Source: Halomonas daqiaonensis (lineage in GTDB: Bacteria; Pseudomonadota; Gammaproteobacteria; Pseudomonadales; Halomonadaceae). From it: DNA of 64,000 nucleotides. Below are positions 45,218 through 55,200 of the stretch, piece after piece (the first letter of the stretch is position 1; each line of letters starts with the position of its first letter). A model generated the notes under the pieces. The model did not search any database and was not told where the DNA came from. It worked only from the letters and a program-made list of their open reading frames with translations. The DNA lies in the NCBI RefSeq assembly GCF_900109725.1, contig NZ_FOBC01000001.1, positions 62,001 to 126,000 on the forward strand, in the 5' to 3' direction. The position numbers and the translations under genes were made by a program.

Positions 45218-46237
45218 ATGGCACTCCTCGACGTCAATCATCTCGATGTGCGCTTCGCCCTTCGCCGCGGCGATGTCCAGGCGCTTCGCGATGTCAGCTT
45301 CAGCCTGGAGCGCGGCGAGCGCCTGGGCATCGTGGGCGAGTCCGGCGCCGGCAAGTCGGTGGCGGCCTTCAGCCTGCTCAACCTGATCGCCAAGCCGGGC
45401 TACATCGCCGGTGGCAGCATCCAGTTCGACGGTCGCGAACTGACCCAGATGAGCGACCGGGCGCTGCGCCATGTTCGTGGCCACCGCATGTCGATGATCT
45501 TCCAGGATCCGATGATGACCCTGAACCCGGTTCTCTCCATCGGCGAACAGATGGTCGAATGCCTCAAGGCTCACCGGCGCATCTCGAACCGCGAGGCCCG
45601 GGCGATCGCCCTGAACAAGCTCGAGCAGGTACAGATCCCCTCCCCGGCGGCGCGCCTGGATCAGTACCCCCATGAGCTCTCCGGCGGCATGCGCCAACGG
45701 GTGATCATCGCCATCGCGCTGCTGCTCGACCCCGACATCATCATCGCCGACGAGCCCACCACCGCGCTAGACGTGACCATCCAGGCCGAGATCATGGCGC
45801 TGCTGCTGGAGCTCTGCGAGAAGCACAACGTCGGCCTGATCCTGATCACCCACGACCTGGGCGTGGTCAGCCAGGTCACCCAGCGCATGCTGGTGATGTA
45901 TGCCGGCCGGGTGATCGAGCAGGGCCCGACCCGGGAGATCATCAACGATCCCCAGCATCCCTACACCCAGGGCCTGATCAACGCCCTGCCCCAGATGGCC
46001 ACGCCCGGCAGCCGGCTGAACCAAATCCCCGGCAGCATGCCCTCGCTGGACAACCTTCCGAGCGGCTGCGCCTTCCACCCGCGCTGCGGCTTCGTCCAGC
46101 GCGCGGACGGCTCCACCCGACGTGCCTGCATCGACGAGGTTCCGGGCTTCGTGACCTCCGGCAACTGCCGGGTCGCCTGCCACATGGTCGCCGAGATGCT
46201 CGAGCGCGAACGCATTCCGGCCGAGGAGATTCGCTGA
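45218..46237 (+). CDS. Peptide ABC transporter ATPase, DppD type
   Basis: 339 residues. Walker A GESGAGKS near 38, signature LSGGMRQR near 153, Walker [13 protein letters not shown] near 173, and the C-terminal oligopeptide-transporter extension with the cysteines of CAFHPRCGF. These extensions can carry a [4Fe-4S] cluster in some Dpp ATPases. It starts five bases after the permease stop and ends in a one-base TGATG overlap with the second ATPase. Confidence 0.93.
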   Translation: MALLDVNHLDVRFALRRGDVQALRDVSFSLERGERLGIVGESGAGKSVAAFSLLNLIAKPGYIAGGSIQFDGRELTQMSDRALRHVRGHRMSMIFQDPMMTLNPVLSIGEQMVECLKAHRRISNREARAIALNKLEQVQIPSPAARLDQYPHELSGGMRQRVIIAIALLLDPDIIIADEPTTALDVTIQAEIMALLLELCEKHNVGLILITHDLGVVSQVTQRMLVMYAGRVIEQGPTREIINDPQHPYTQGLINALPQMATPGSRLNQIPGSMPSLDNLPSGCAFHPRCGFVQRADGSTRRACIDEVPGFVTSGNCRVACHMVAEMLERERIPAEEIR

Positions 46238-47289
46238 TGAGCTCGACCGTCCAAGCCCCTGACCAGGCCCCCGAGACGGCCGCTCCCCTGCTGGAGATCC
46301 GCGGACTGGAGAAGCACTTCTCGCTCTCCGGGGATTTCCTCGAGCAGCTGAAGTTCAAGCGGGGCAGGCTCGTTCGTGAACAGCAGTACGTGCATGCCAT
46401 CAACGGCGTCGACCTGGATATCCAGCGTGGCGAGGCACTCTGCGTGGTCGGCGAATCCGGCTGCGGCAAGTCCACGGTGGCGCGCACCGTGATGGGGCTG
46501 CTGCATCCCAGTGCTGGTGAAATCCGTTATGACGGCCAGCGCATCGACGAGCTCTCCCACAAGGCGATGATGCCCTACCGTCGTCGCATGCAGATGATCT
46601 TCCAGAACCCCTATGCCTCGCTCAATCCGCGAATGACCATCCAGCAGACCCTGGAGGAGCCGATCCGCCTGCACCACCCGGACTGGTCGTCACAGCGCAT
46701 CAAGGAGCAGGTCGCCGAGGTGATGGCCTCGGTGGGCATCGCGGCCGACTGGGGCGCCCGCTATGGCCACGAATTTTCCGGCGGGCAGCGACAGCGTATT
46801 GCCATTGCGCGAGCCCTGGTCGTCGATCCGGAGTTCATCGTCGCCGACGAGCCGATCTCGGCGCTGGACGTGTCGATCCAGGCCCAGGTGCTGAACCTGC
46901 TGATGGAGGCCCAGCAGCAGCGCAATCTGACCTACCTGTTCATCACCCACGACCTCGCGGTGGTCGAACACTTCGGTACCCGGGTGGCGGTGATGTACCT
47001 GGGTCGGGTCTGCGAGGTGGCGCCGACAGCCACACTCTTCGCCCGGCCACGACACCCCTACACCCAGGCGCTGATGTCGGCGATCCCGCGCCTCGAGGAC
47101 GACCGACCACAGCACATCCGCCTGGAAGGCGAAGTGCCCACGCCGGTCAACCTGCCCTCGGGGTGCGTCTTCCATGGTCGCTGCCCCCATGCTAACGAGC
47201 GCTGTCGGCGCGAAATTCCGGTCCTGATCGCCACCATTGACGGCGGCCAGGTGGCCTGTCACGCCGTGGAGGAAGGGCGCATCGACTGA
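46237..47289 (+). CDS. Peptide ABC transporter ATPase, DppF type
   Basis: 350 residues. Walker A GESGCGKS near 73, signature FSGGQRQR, Walker B FIVADEPISALD and the extension VFHGRCPHANERCRREIP. An insertion before Walker A (KHFSLSGDFLEQLKFKRGR) is longer than usual. It forms the heterodimeric motor with the DppD-type subunit. The LysR gene follows after 75 bases. Confidence 0.93.
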   Translation: MSSTVQAPDQAPETAAPLLEIRGLEKHFSLSGDFLEQLKFKRGRLVREQQYVHAINGVDLDIQRGEALCVVGESGCGKSTVARTVMGLLHPSAGEIRYDGQRIDELSHKAMMPYRRRMQMIFQNPYASLNPRMTIQQTLEEPIRLHHPDWSSQRIKEQVAEVMASVGIAADWGARYGHEFSGGQRQRIAIARALVVDPEFIVADEPISALDVSIQAQVLNLLMEAQQQRNLTYLFITHDLAVVEHFGTRVAVMYLGRVCEVAPTATLFARPRHPYTQALMSAIPRLEDDRPQHIRLEGEVPTPVNLPSGCVFHGRCPHANERCRREIPVLIATIDGGQVACHAVEEGRID

Positions 47290-47364
47290 CGCCCGTCACG
47301 CTATGGCACAATGCCGAGGCCGATTCATGGCCGAGACACGGCCGCGGTACGCAAGAGGAACGAC

Positions 47365-48315
47365 ATGGAACTGCGTTGGCTGGAAGACTTCATCGCCCTG
47401 GCCCGGACCCAGCATTTTTCCCGGGCGGCGGATGAACAGAATGTCACCCAGCCGACCTTCTCGCGACGCATCAAGCTGCTCGAGGAGGAGATGGGCACCA
47501 CCCTGATCAACCGCCAGACCCTGCCGCTATCGCTGACGCCGGCCGGGGAAGAGTTCCTCGGCCTCTGCCAGCAGGTGACCCGCCGGGTGGCGGCAACCCG
47601 GCAGCGGCTGGCCCACCTGGCCGAGGAGCAGGCCGGACAGCTGCGGCTGGCGGCGCCGCAGAGCCTGCTGGCGCACTTCCTCCCCGAGTGGCTGGCCGGG
47701 TGGGCCTCATCCCCTCCGTTGACACCCTACCTTCGTGCCACTGGCTGGCTTGCCGACGATTTCTTCGAGGCCCTGGCCCGCGACGAGTGTGATCTGGTGC
47801 TCTGCTACTGGCCTCAGGGCGCCTGTCCCCTGATGCCCGTGACCGAGGGATTCGAACACCGCCACCTGGGCAGCGAGCGGATGATCCCGGTCTCTCCGCC
47901 CGAGGCCGATGGTCGCCCCCGCTTCGCATTGGAGGCCGATACCGGCTTCACTTTGCCGCTGATCGCCTACCATCCTCGTGGGTTGATCGATCTGGCCCTG
48001 CGCAGCCACCTCGATCACCAGCCAGGCACACCGCGCTTCCAGGTGCTCCACGAGAGCATCCAGAGCGGCAGTATCCGCGAGCTGGTCGGCCTGGGCTACG
48101 GCCTGGGCTGGCTGCCCGCGCGCACCGTGCGCGATGACCTGGCCGCCGGCAGGCTGGTGCGGGCCGGCGATACGCGCTGGGAAGTACCCCTTGAGATTCG
48201 CCTCTACCGCCGTTGCGGTCACGGTCAACCCGCCCTCGAGGCCCTCTGGGAGGCGCTGTCCCACCATGCCGGTCACCGTCATTCACTGCCGATCCCTTCA
48301 CTGGAGTTACCATGA
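47365..48315 (+). CDS. LysR-family transcriptional regulator
   Basis: 316 residues. The N-terminal winged helix (MELRWLEDFIALARTQHFSRAADEQ, then VTQPTFSRRIKLLEEEMG) is followed by a LysR effector domain with GLGYGLGWLPARTV near the end. It is read in the same direction as, and just after, the peptide transporter operon, and its stop overlaps the pepQ start (ATGA). It is therefore likely to control pepQ, the transporter, or both; the effector is unknown. GAGGAA before the ATG at 47365 sets the start. Confidence 0.9.
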   Translation: MELRWLEDFIALARTQHFSRAADEQNVTQPTFSRRIKLLEEEMGTTLINRQTLPLSLTPAGEEFLGLCQQVTRRVAATRQRLAHLAEEQAGQLRLAAPQSLLAHFLPEWLAGWASSPPLTPYLRATGWLADDFFEALARDECDLVLCYWPQGACPLMPVTEGFEHRHLGSERMIPVSPPEADGRPRFALEADTGFTLPLIAYHPRGLIDLALRSHLDHQPGTPRFQVLHESIQSGSIRELVGLGYGLGWLPARTVRDDLAAGRLVRAGDTRWEVPLEIRLYRRCGHGQPALEALWEALSHHAGHRHSLPIPSLELP

Positions 48316-49631
48316 CCGGAACTGTCACCACCTCGGCCCTCGCCTCCCTGCAACGGAACCACTTGGCAGCCCTGCAACAAGCCTACGACGAGATGCTGAC
48401 GCGCCTGGGGCTGGATGGGGTGCTGCTATATAGCGGCCATCCCCGCCGCCACTTCGCCGACGACCAGGAGGCGAGCTTCGCCGCCTACGGCCATTTCATG
48501 CACTGGACCGGCCAGGTCGACCTGGTACGCAGTTGGCTGCTGATCCGCCCGGGAAAGCGACCGAGGTTCAAGGTCCATGCCCCGGACGATTTCTGGCACC
48601 TGCCGGCCAGCCTGCCCGACGAGGCCTGGGTAACAACCTTCGATATCGAGATGAGCCGCGACGACGCCCCGCCCACCCTGCCGGCCGGTCGATTCGCGGT
48701 GCTCGGCGACGTGTCCACGTCGCTCGCTGAGGCGCTTGGCGTCGACTGCAACCCGGCACCCTTGGTGGGCGCCCTGGACGAGGGCCGGGTGCGCAAGAGC
48801 GACTACGAGATCGCCTGCCTGCATAGCGCCAACCAGCAGGCGATGGCCGGCCATCGCGCCGCTCGACGCGCCTTTCTGGAGGGTGGCGCCGAGCTCGATA
48901 TCCAGCTCGCCTACCTGGGCGCCTCTCGCCAGCGCGAGACGGCCCTGCCCTACGCCAGCATCGTGGGCGTCAATGCCCATGGTGGCGTACTGCACTACCA
49001 GCACTACGACACATTCCCCCCCGCCAGGCGACGCAGCCTGCTGCTCGACGCCGGCCATCGCCACCGAGGCTATTGTGCCGACATCACTCGTACCTGGGCC
49101 GGGCCCGGTGCCGATACCGCCTTCGCCTCACTGATCGAGGGCGTCACGGCGATGCAGCAGCGGCTGATCGAGGCCCTGGCGCCGGGGGTTGACTATGTCG
49201 ACCTGCACCAGTGGATGCACCTGGCCCTGGGGGAGCTGTTGGCCGAGCAAGATATGGTCCACTGTACCCCCGAGGCGGCCGTCGCCCAGGGCATCACCCG
49301 GGCCTTCTGCCCTCATGGCCTGGGCCATTCGCTGGGCCTGCAGGTACACGACGTGGCCGGCCGGGTCGACGGCGCGGGGCGGCCACTGCCGCCACCCGAA
49401 CGGGATCCGGCCCTGCGACTGACCCGGAAACTGGAAGCCGGCATGGTGGTCACCATGGAACCCGGGCTCTATGTGATCCCCATGCTGCTGGCACCGCTGA
49501 AGGAAGGTACGGCGGGCCGCGACATCGACTGGCGGCTCGTCGAGCGCCTGGCTGACCACGGCGGCATCCGCATCGAGGATAACGTCGTGATCACGCCCAC
49601 CGGCTACGACAACCTCACCCCACCAGAGTAG
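48312..49631 (+). CDS. pepQ: Xaa-Pro dipeptidase PepQ
   Basis: 439 residues (E. coli 443), M24 metallopeptidase of pita-bread fold. It cleaves dipeptides with C-terminal proline. Metal ligands are seen in LLDAGHRHRGYCADITRTW (two Asp), HGLGHSLGLQVHD (His), MEPGLY (Glu) and GIRIEDNVV (Glu). GGAG precedes the ATG at 48312, which overlaps the LysR stop. Its place next to a peptide importer suggests the imported peptides include Xaa-Pro, a source of the osmoprotectant proline. Confidence 0.93.
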   Translation: MTGTVTTSALASLQRNHLAALQQAYDEMLTRLGLDGVLLYSGHPRRHFADDQEASFAAYGHFMHWTGQVDLVRSWLLIRPGKRPRFKVHAPDDFWHLPASLPDEAWVTTFDIEMSRDDAPPTLPAGRFAVLGDVSTSLAEALGVDCNPAPLVGALDEGRVRKSDYEIACLHSANQQAMAGHRAARRAFLEGGAELDIQLAYLGASRQRETALPYASIVGVNAHGGVLHYQHYDTFPPARRRSLLLDAGHRHRGYCADITRTWAGPGADTAFASLIEGVTAMQQRLIEALAPGVDYVDLHQWMHLALGELLAEQDMVHCTPEAAVAQGITRAFCPHGLGHSLGLQVHDVAGRVDGAGRPLPPPERDPALRLTRKLEAGMVVTMEPGLYVIPMLLAPLKEGTAGRDIDWRLVERLADHGGIRIEDNVVITPTGYDNLTPPE

Positions 49632-49927
49632 AGCCCTCGAGGGACGAGACCAGGAACGCTGCCGACCCCGTTGCACCCCCTGATGCGGAGGAAACTCACC
49701 CGCCATGGGGCTGGCTCGGCCCGGCCTGTTGTTACCATGAGCTCTGCGCATCCTTTCCCGGCAACATGCCATGAACCGAAAAACTGACTTGTTAACACAG
49801 GTTGGCAGACCCGCACGGTTTTGTTGCCTAGTCTCAGCAAAAGACAGGACACATGACACCCGCCGGGCAAGCAGTTGAACCACGCCCTGCTCGTCTCCTC
49901 AAATAACGATTAAGGGGGTGACATATC
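49632..49927. other. Intergenic region after pepQ
   Basis: 296 bases with no gene I can support. The last third has lower GC than its surroundings. A strong ribosome binding site (AAGGGGGTG) lies at its end for the next gene. No clear FNR-type site or terminator was found. Confidence 0.5.
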
Positions 49928-50563
49928 ATGAGGATGCCAAGTATCAACCATCGTGACGATCATCTTGTTATGCAGCCGGGCAGGCAGCCCTGTGACATCA
50001 CCTTGACCGAGGATGTACTCGCTCTGGTCAATGACCATGAGCACCATGAGTACTATCGGTATCACTGGCTATCCCTGCGCTTCTTGACGTATAACCTCGG
50101 GTTGAGCCGACTCATGCAGGCCCTGGCTGACGAGAGCAAGCAGCGGATCCAGGCGCTGATCGAACAGTCGACGTCACTATCGCTTGGCAAGCCCGCTATT
50201 TGGGACCCGTCCACATCCGTCTGGCAGGCTCCTACCCTGCCGTCACAATCCCACTTCTTTATCCTCGATGATGATACGGCGGCCCAGGAGCTCAGCCGCG
50301 CATTGCTCGATGAGTGGCGATCGCGACGCTTCTATGAGCGTCTTCAGGCCTACAACGGCACGCCTCAGTTGGATGCCTGGTTGAATGCCTGCATCAGCCA
50401 AGCCCAGGCACAATTCCAGGTCCTGCAGGAAACCGAGTGGTTATTGCCGGCTATACCCCGTCAGTCTCATGAAATGACGTGGCCTGACATGGGCCATTCC
50501 TCTCGCAGCAAGGCACCCGGGGGGCGCCGCTCGATGCCAGGAAGGCCGGGAAGTAACCATTGA
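49928..50563 (+). CDS. Protein of unknown function, helical, possibly ferritin-like
   Basis: 211 residues, not recognised. The central part reads as four long helices (about 27-50, 52-85, 113-137 and 145-170). Charged and aromatic residues in the first (NDHEHHEYYRYHWLSLRF) and in ADESKQRIQ are spaced like those of four-helix di-iron proteins, but a full ligand set cannot be confirmed. The last 35 residues are basic and probably disordered. AAGGGGGTG before the ATG is a strong start signal. A Crp/Fnr-family regulator follows, so it may belong to a stress or redox response. Confidence 0.55.
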   Translation: MRMPSINHRDDHLVMQPGRQPCDITLTEDVLALVNDHEHHEYYRYHWLSLRFLTYNLGLSRLMQALADESKQRIQALIEQSTSLSLGKPAIWDPSTSVWQAPTLPSQSHFFILDDDTAAQELSRALLDEWRSRRFYERLQAYNGTPQLDAWLNACISQAQAQFQVLQETEWLLPAIPRQSHEMTWPDMGHSSRSKAPGGRRSMPGRPGSNH

Positions 50564-50780
50564 CTCGACCACCGGACAGGTATCCGATTCATGGCCTGTC
50601 TTGGCGCCGACAGGATGGGCCATGGTGCTCTATAGCACTTACCACTACACTGGGGTCATAAGGGACGGTGAACCGCTATCCTGTTGCCGGCAGATACCTA
50701 CAGGGAATATTGATATCCACACACCTCATCATACTGCCTCCTCCATCAAGGAAGATGGAACGAGTCTGTTCCAGCGCACC

Positions 50781-51503
50781 ATGGAACGACATGTGGACTT
50801 GAGCACATCGGAAAGGGAACTGCTGGCAGGGTTCGAGCAACGTACCCAATCCGCTGCGAAGAATGAGCTGCTCTGGCGTCCCCGCACTAGGGTAGGCGAG
50901 CTGTTTATCCTGCAGAGTGGCTGGGCCTGCACCGTCCGTTGCACGGCAGGCGGCGAGCAACAGGTGATCGAGTTGTTGCTGCCCGGTGATATCATCGGAC
51001 TCAGGGAATTCACCTTCATGAGGCACGTCACCGAGGCCAGTATGATTACCCAAGGCTCGATCCAGCCTTTCCCTCATGAAAATATCGTCGATATCATCAC
51101 GGCTTCCACGCCGCTGGCGATCGCCCTCTTTGCCATTATCGGCCGCCAGGAAACCCTTCTCACCGAACGAATGCTGATGACGCTTCATCGCAGCGCGCGG
51201 TCTCAGGTACTGCATTTCATGGTCGAGACCTTCTTTCGCCTCGAGAAGGTGCAGCCAGTCAATCTGGCATCATTCGAGTTTCCCGTTTCCCAGCGGCTGC
51301 TGGGCAACATATTGGGTCTATCACCGGTGCATATCAATCGCATCCTCAAGTCGCTGGAGCAGGACGGCGTGCTGAAAAAGCACCGCGACCACATCGACGT
51401 CTATGACACCCAGCAACTTATCAAGGAAGCCGAGTTCGACGCCGATTACCTGAGCGATGAACTTGACGGATTGAAGGAACGGCTAGCGCAACTTCAGCAC
51501 TAG
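50781..51503 (+). CDS. Crp/Fnr-family transcriptional regulator
   Basis: 240 residues from the ATG at 50781. A cyclic-nucleotide-binding-type domain (about 20-115: RTRVGELFILQSGWACTV, LLPGDIIGLREF) leads to a dimer helix and a C-terminal HTH (VSQRLLGNILGLSPVHINRILKSLEQDG). No FNR-type N-terminal cysteines are present, so it is not an oxygen-sensing FNR. The start is uncertain: the frame stays open to 50601 and no ATG has a good ribosome binding site. It could control the preceding unknown gene. Confidence 0.8.
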   Translation: MERHVDLSTSERELLAGFEQRTQSAAKNELLWRPRTRVGELFILQSGWACTVRCTAGGEQQVIELLLPGDIIGLREFTFMRHVTEASMITQGSIQPFPHENIVDIITASTPLAIALFAIIGRQETLLTERMLMTLHRSARSQVLHFMVETFFRLEKVQPVNLASFEFPVSQRLLGNILGLSPVHINRILKSLEQDGVLKKHRDHIDVYDTQQLIKEAEFDADYLSDELDGLKERLAQLQH

Positions 51504-51557
51504 CTGGGCCTATGTGCCTGCACGATACAAGCATCACACCGGCACGGTATTCGGAGC

Positions 51558-52172
51558 TCAACCGATCGGACAACGGATGCCGGTCCCCTTCAGGCCGCAG
51601 TAGCCACCCGGGTTCTTCGCCAGATACTGCTGGTGGTATTCCTCGGCGTAATAGAAGGACTCTAGCGGCTCGATCTCGGTGGTAACCTCGCCCTTTCCAC
51701 TACGCGAAAGCGCTTCGGCATAGGCCTCACGGCTGCGTTCTGCCAGTTCGCGTTGAACTGGGGTGGTGGTAAGGATGATCGAGCGGTACTGGCTACCGAT
51801 GTCATTGCCCTGGCGATGGCCCTGGGTCGGGTCATGCGCCTCCCAGAACACCCGCAGCAGGGTCTCCAGATCGATCGCGCGAGGATCGAACGCCACGCGC
51901 ACCACCTCGGCATGGCCGGTGCGGCCACTGCACGTCTCCTCGTAGGTGGGATTCGGGGTCACGCCGCCGGCATAGCCCACGGCGGTGACATGCACGCCCG
52001 GCTGCTGCCAGAAGAGCCGCTCGGCCCCCCAGAAACAGCCCATTCCCAGCACGATCTCTTCCATGCCCTCGGGCCAGGGAGGCAGCATGGCATGACCGTT
52101 GACCAGGTGGGTCCCGCTGATCGGGATCGGCGTGTCGCGCCCCTCGGGCGCACGGTCTGGGTGCAGTGGCAT
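51558..52172 (-). CDS. msrA: Peptide-methionine (S)-S-oxide reductase MsrA
   Basis: 204 residues. The catalytic GCFWG motif has C46 and the C-terminal recycling cysteines are C192 and C201. MsrA reduces the S-form of methionine sulfoxide in oxidised proteins using thioredoxin. Conserved blocks include [26 protein letters not shown] and [14 protein letters not shown] eight bases before the ATG sets the start. It is 42 bases downstream of tamB on the same strand. Confidence 0.95.
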   Translation of the reverse strand: MPLHPDRAPEGRDTPIPISGTHLVNGHAMLPPWPEGMEEIVLGMGCFWGAERLFWQQPGVHVTAVGYAGGVTPNPTYEETCSGRTGHAEVVRVAFDPRAIDLETLLRVFWEAHDPTQGHRQGNDIGSQYRSIILTTTPVQRELAERSREAYAEALSRSGKGEVTTEIEPLESFYYAEEYHQQYLAKNPGGYCGLKGTGIRCPIG

Positions 52173-52214
52173 GGTGATGGCTCCATCGTCTGGTGAATAT
52201 CCGTCTGGCTCGCC

Positions 52215-55200
52215 TCACGGAGTAGGTGGCTCGCCCGGCAGACTGAACTTGTAGACCAGGTCGACCGCCTGAGACGCCCCCGAGACCGCCTCGAGATAGA
52301 GATTGCGCCACAGCTGGTAGCGCAGGGTTAGCTCGGCGATGGGCGAGAAGACGCCCACCCCGTAGCCGATGCTCAGGCGATCGGTAAGATTGCCGGTGAC
52401 CACCACCTGACTCTCTTCCCCTGCCCCAGCAGTATCGAGGCTAAGATCGTCGATACCGAAAGCCTCGCCGAGGGCGCCTACGGCGCCGCCTGTCTGCCCC
52501 AGGGTGAGGCCTATCAGCGCAGAGGTCAGGGCGCCATCGGAGCCGCCGCCGCTATCCGGGGCACGCCCGCGCAATAGATAGGAGAGTGCACTGGCCTCGT
52601 CCATGGCTGGCTCGGAGAAGATCTCCAGGGACGGTGATCTCGCCGAGCCGCTGACTCGCAGGCCGGCAATCACATCGTCCTGGGTGGCCGCGGGATTGCG
52701 GATTGCCTCGAAGTCGAGCAGCGGTTGTCCTGGTGGCCCGCTGAAGAAGATGGTCCCCTCACGAATCAGCAGGTCCTGGCCGAAAGCCCGGAAGCGGCCA
52801 TCGACCAGGCTGACGTCACCGTATAGCTGAACCGGTCCGTTCTGTTGGCGAACCTCCAGGCTGCCGGAGAGCCCCGCCTCCAGGCCATAGGCCTCCAGAA
52901 GCACATCCGGCCCCAGCGACAGGGTGATCAGGATGTCGATAGCCATGCCGGCCTGGGCCATGGCCTCGGCGGTGGGCTCACCAGGCTTGCTCTCTGTCTC
53001 GGCCTTTGCTTCTTCTGTTTCGGCTTGTGCAGCTCGCTGGTCCTGCTCCTCGGTGATGATCACCTCGTCCGAGCTCGGGGCCATGGCCGCATCGGGAACC
53101 TCTCCCACTTCGAGCCGTGCCCAGGGAATCTCGACCGTGCCGCGAACCCGGAGCCGCTCGGGGGTGGCGCGGATCCTCAAGTCCGGGGCCAGGCGCAGAC
53201 GTCCGAATTCGGGCAGGACCGCCAGCAGAGGGTCGTCGATGGCCTGCAGGTCGACGGCGGCCTGCCAACTGCCGCCATCGGACCAGCTTGCATTGCCTCC
53301 GATCTGCAGGCGTCCCTCTTCGGCGGCCAGGAAGCCGTCGATGTCAGCCCGATCGCCGGCCAGTTCCACGACGAGTTCCCCATCGCGAATCTCCAGCGGC
53401 AGGTCCAGGCCGCCGGCCCTCAGCCCCGACAAGGCCAGGCGGCCATCCAGCCGCGGCGTCTCACGGTTGCCGGTGATGCGAATATCGCCGTCCAGGCCTC
53501 CCTGCAGCACCTCCAGGCCAGCGGCCAGGGGGCGATAGGGACCCAGGCGCAAGTCATCGATGCGCAGTTGGCCGTCGAGGGCTCCCACGGTCAACGGCTC
53601 GTCGATGGCCAGGGCCAGGCGTACCTCGCCGCTGTCGGCCAGCCCCAGCACCAGGTCGAGATCCGCGCGGGCCTCGCTGGCGGTCACCTCCAGGCCCAGC
53701 CGGGTGCCAGGAACCGACCAGGGGCGCCCATAGGCATCCTCGCCGGTGACCTCGGCGCGGCTGTCTAGGTCGGCGGTCAGTTGCCAACGGGCCCCGCCGC
53801 TCGACCAGCTGGCCTCGAGGGACCCGGCGTTCTCGCCACTGATGCGCCATCCGGGCGGCATCACGGCATCGGCCAGGTCCATGGGCAGGTCGCGGATCGC
53901 GAGCGCCGCCCGGCCGGCCTGGGCCGAAGCCTCCAGCGGTTCGGTCAGGCACACCTCGCCCCCCTGGCGGCGGATCAGGCAGAAGGGTGAGACCCGCGCC
54001 AACCCCGCGGGAAGATTGGCGTCGAAGGTCAGCGCCTCGGCGAGGCGGATGTCACCGAATTCGCTGTCGATCTCCAGTGGCGACAGGTTCCCGCGATAGC
54101 GCTCACGGGCGCTGTCGAGTCCGCCCTCCAGCGCCAGGACCAGGCGCGACAACGGCAGGTCATCGCCGCCCTCCGCGGCTAGGCGCAGGCGGTGCTGCGA
54201 GAGACGGCCGTCAAGGTCCAGAGTAAGGCTGTCGAGACGCTGCCCGCCGGCCTCGAGACGGCTGACCTCCAGGGCCAGAGCCAGGTCGGGGTCCTCCAGC
54301 CCGGCGACCTGCGCCGTCAGATCGAGCGACGCCACGCTGTTGTCAGCGAAGGCCAGCGATCGGCCCGTCAGCGTGAGATCGAACTCCGGAGCCTCCAGGC
54401 TGCCGGCCGTGGTGAAGCGCCCGGCCAGGGTGCCACCGAGGTCAGGGTAGAGGCTATCCAGGGCGGGCATGTCCAGGTCACCGGCCAGGTCCAGGGCCTG
54501 ACGGCTCACCCGCCCCGCCACGCTGACCCGATTGGCGCCCTGGCGGAAGTCGAGGGACTGGATGTCCCAGCGCATGTTACTGTCGCCGGAGAAAGAGGCC
54601 TCGAGGCTAAGCGGTCGATCGTCCAGTGTGCCCTGGAACTCCAGCCCCGGCACCTCGAGTCGCCAGCCCGTGTCGTCCTGGACGAACGCCAGCTCGGCAC
54701 CGCCGCCCAGGCGGCCGTCGAGGCCCTCGACGAAGCGGCCAGGGTCAAGGTTGTCCAGTGACAGGCTGGCCTCGACCTCGAGACCGTCGCGCCAGGCGGC
54801 CTGGCCTCGGCTGACCAGGGTGGCGTCCTGATGGTTGACGGTCAGCGGTGACCAGCGGAAGTGGCCGAGGTCGCCGCTGCCAATGAGCAGCAGGTCGGTG
54901 GGTGGCAGTTGCGGTCCCTGAGCATTCAGCGATACTCGGGTGCGATAGTCGACCAGGCTACCCTCCAGGTGGACCGCAAGATCCTCGATCCGCCAAGGCT
55001 CGGCGGGCTCCTCCGCCGCAGCTTCTGTTTCTTCGGTCTCGACCGACGCATCTTCCTCCTGGGCCGGTTCTTCTTCCTCCTCGCTGGTCGCTGTAACCTC
55101 GGCACCGGGCAGCGGCCACTGCAAGGCATCGCTCTCCAGTGAGGCGGTGAACGGCAGCGTCGGGTCGAGGGCATCGACCCGCGCCACCAGGTGGGCCTCG

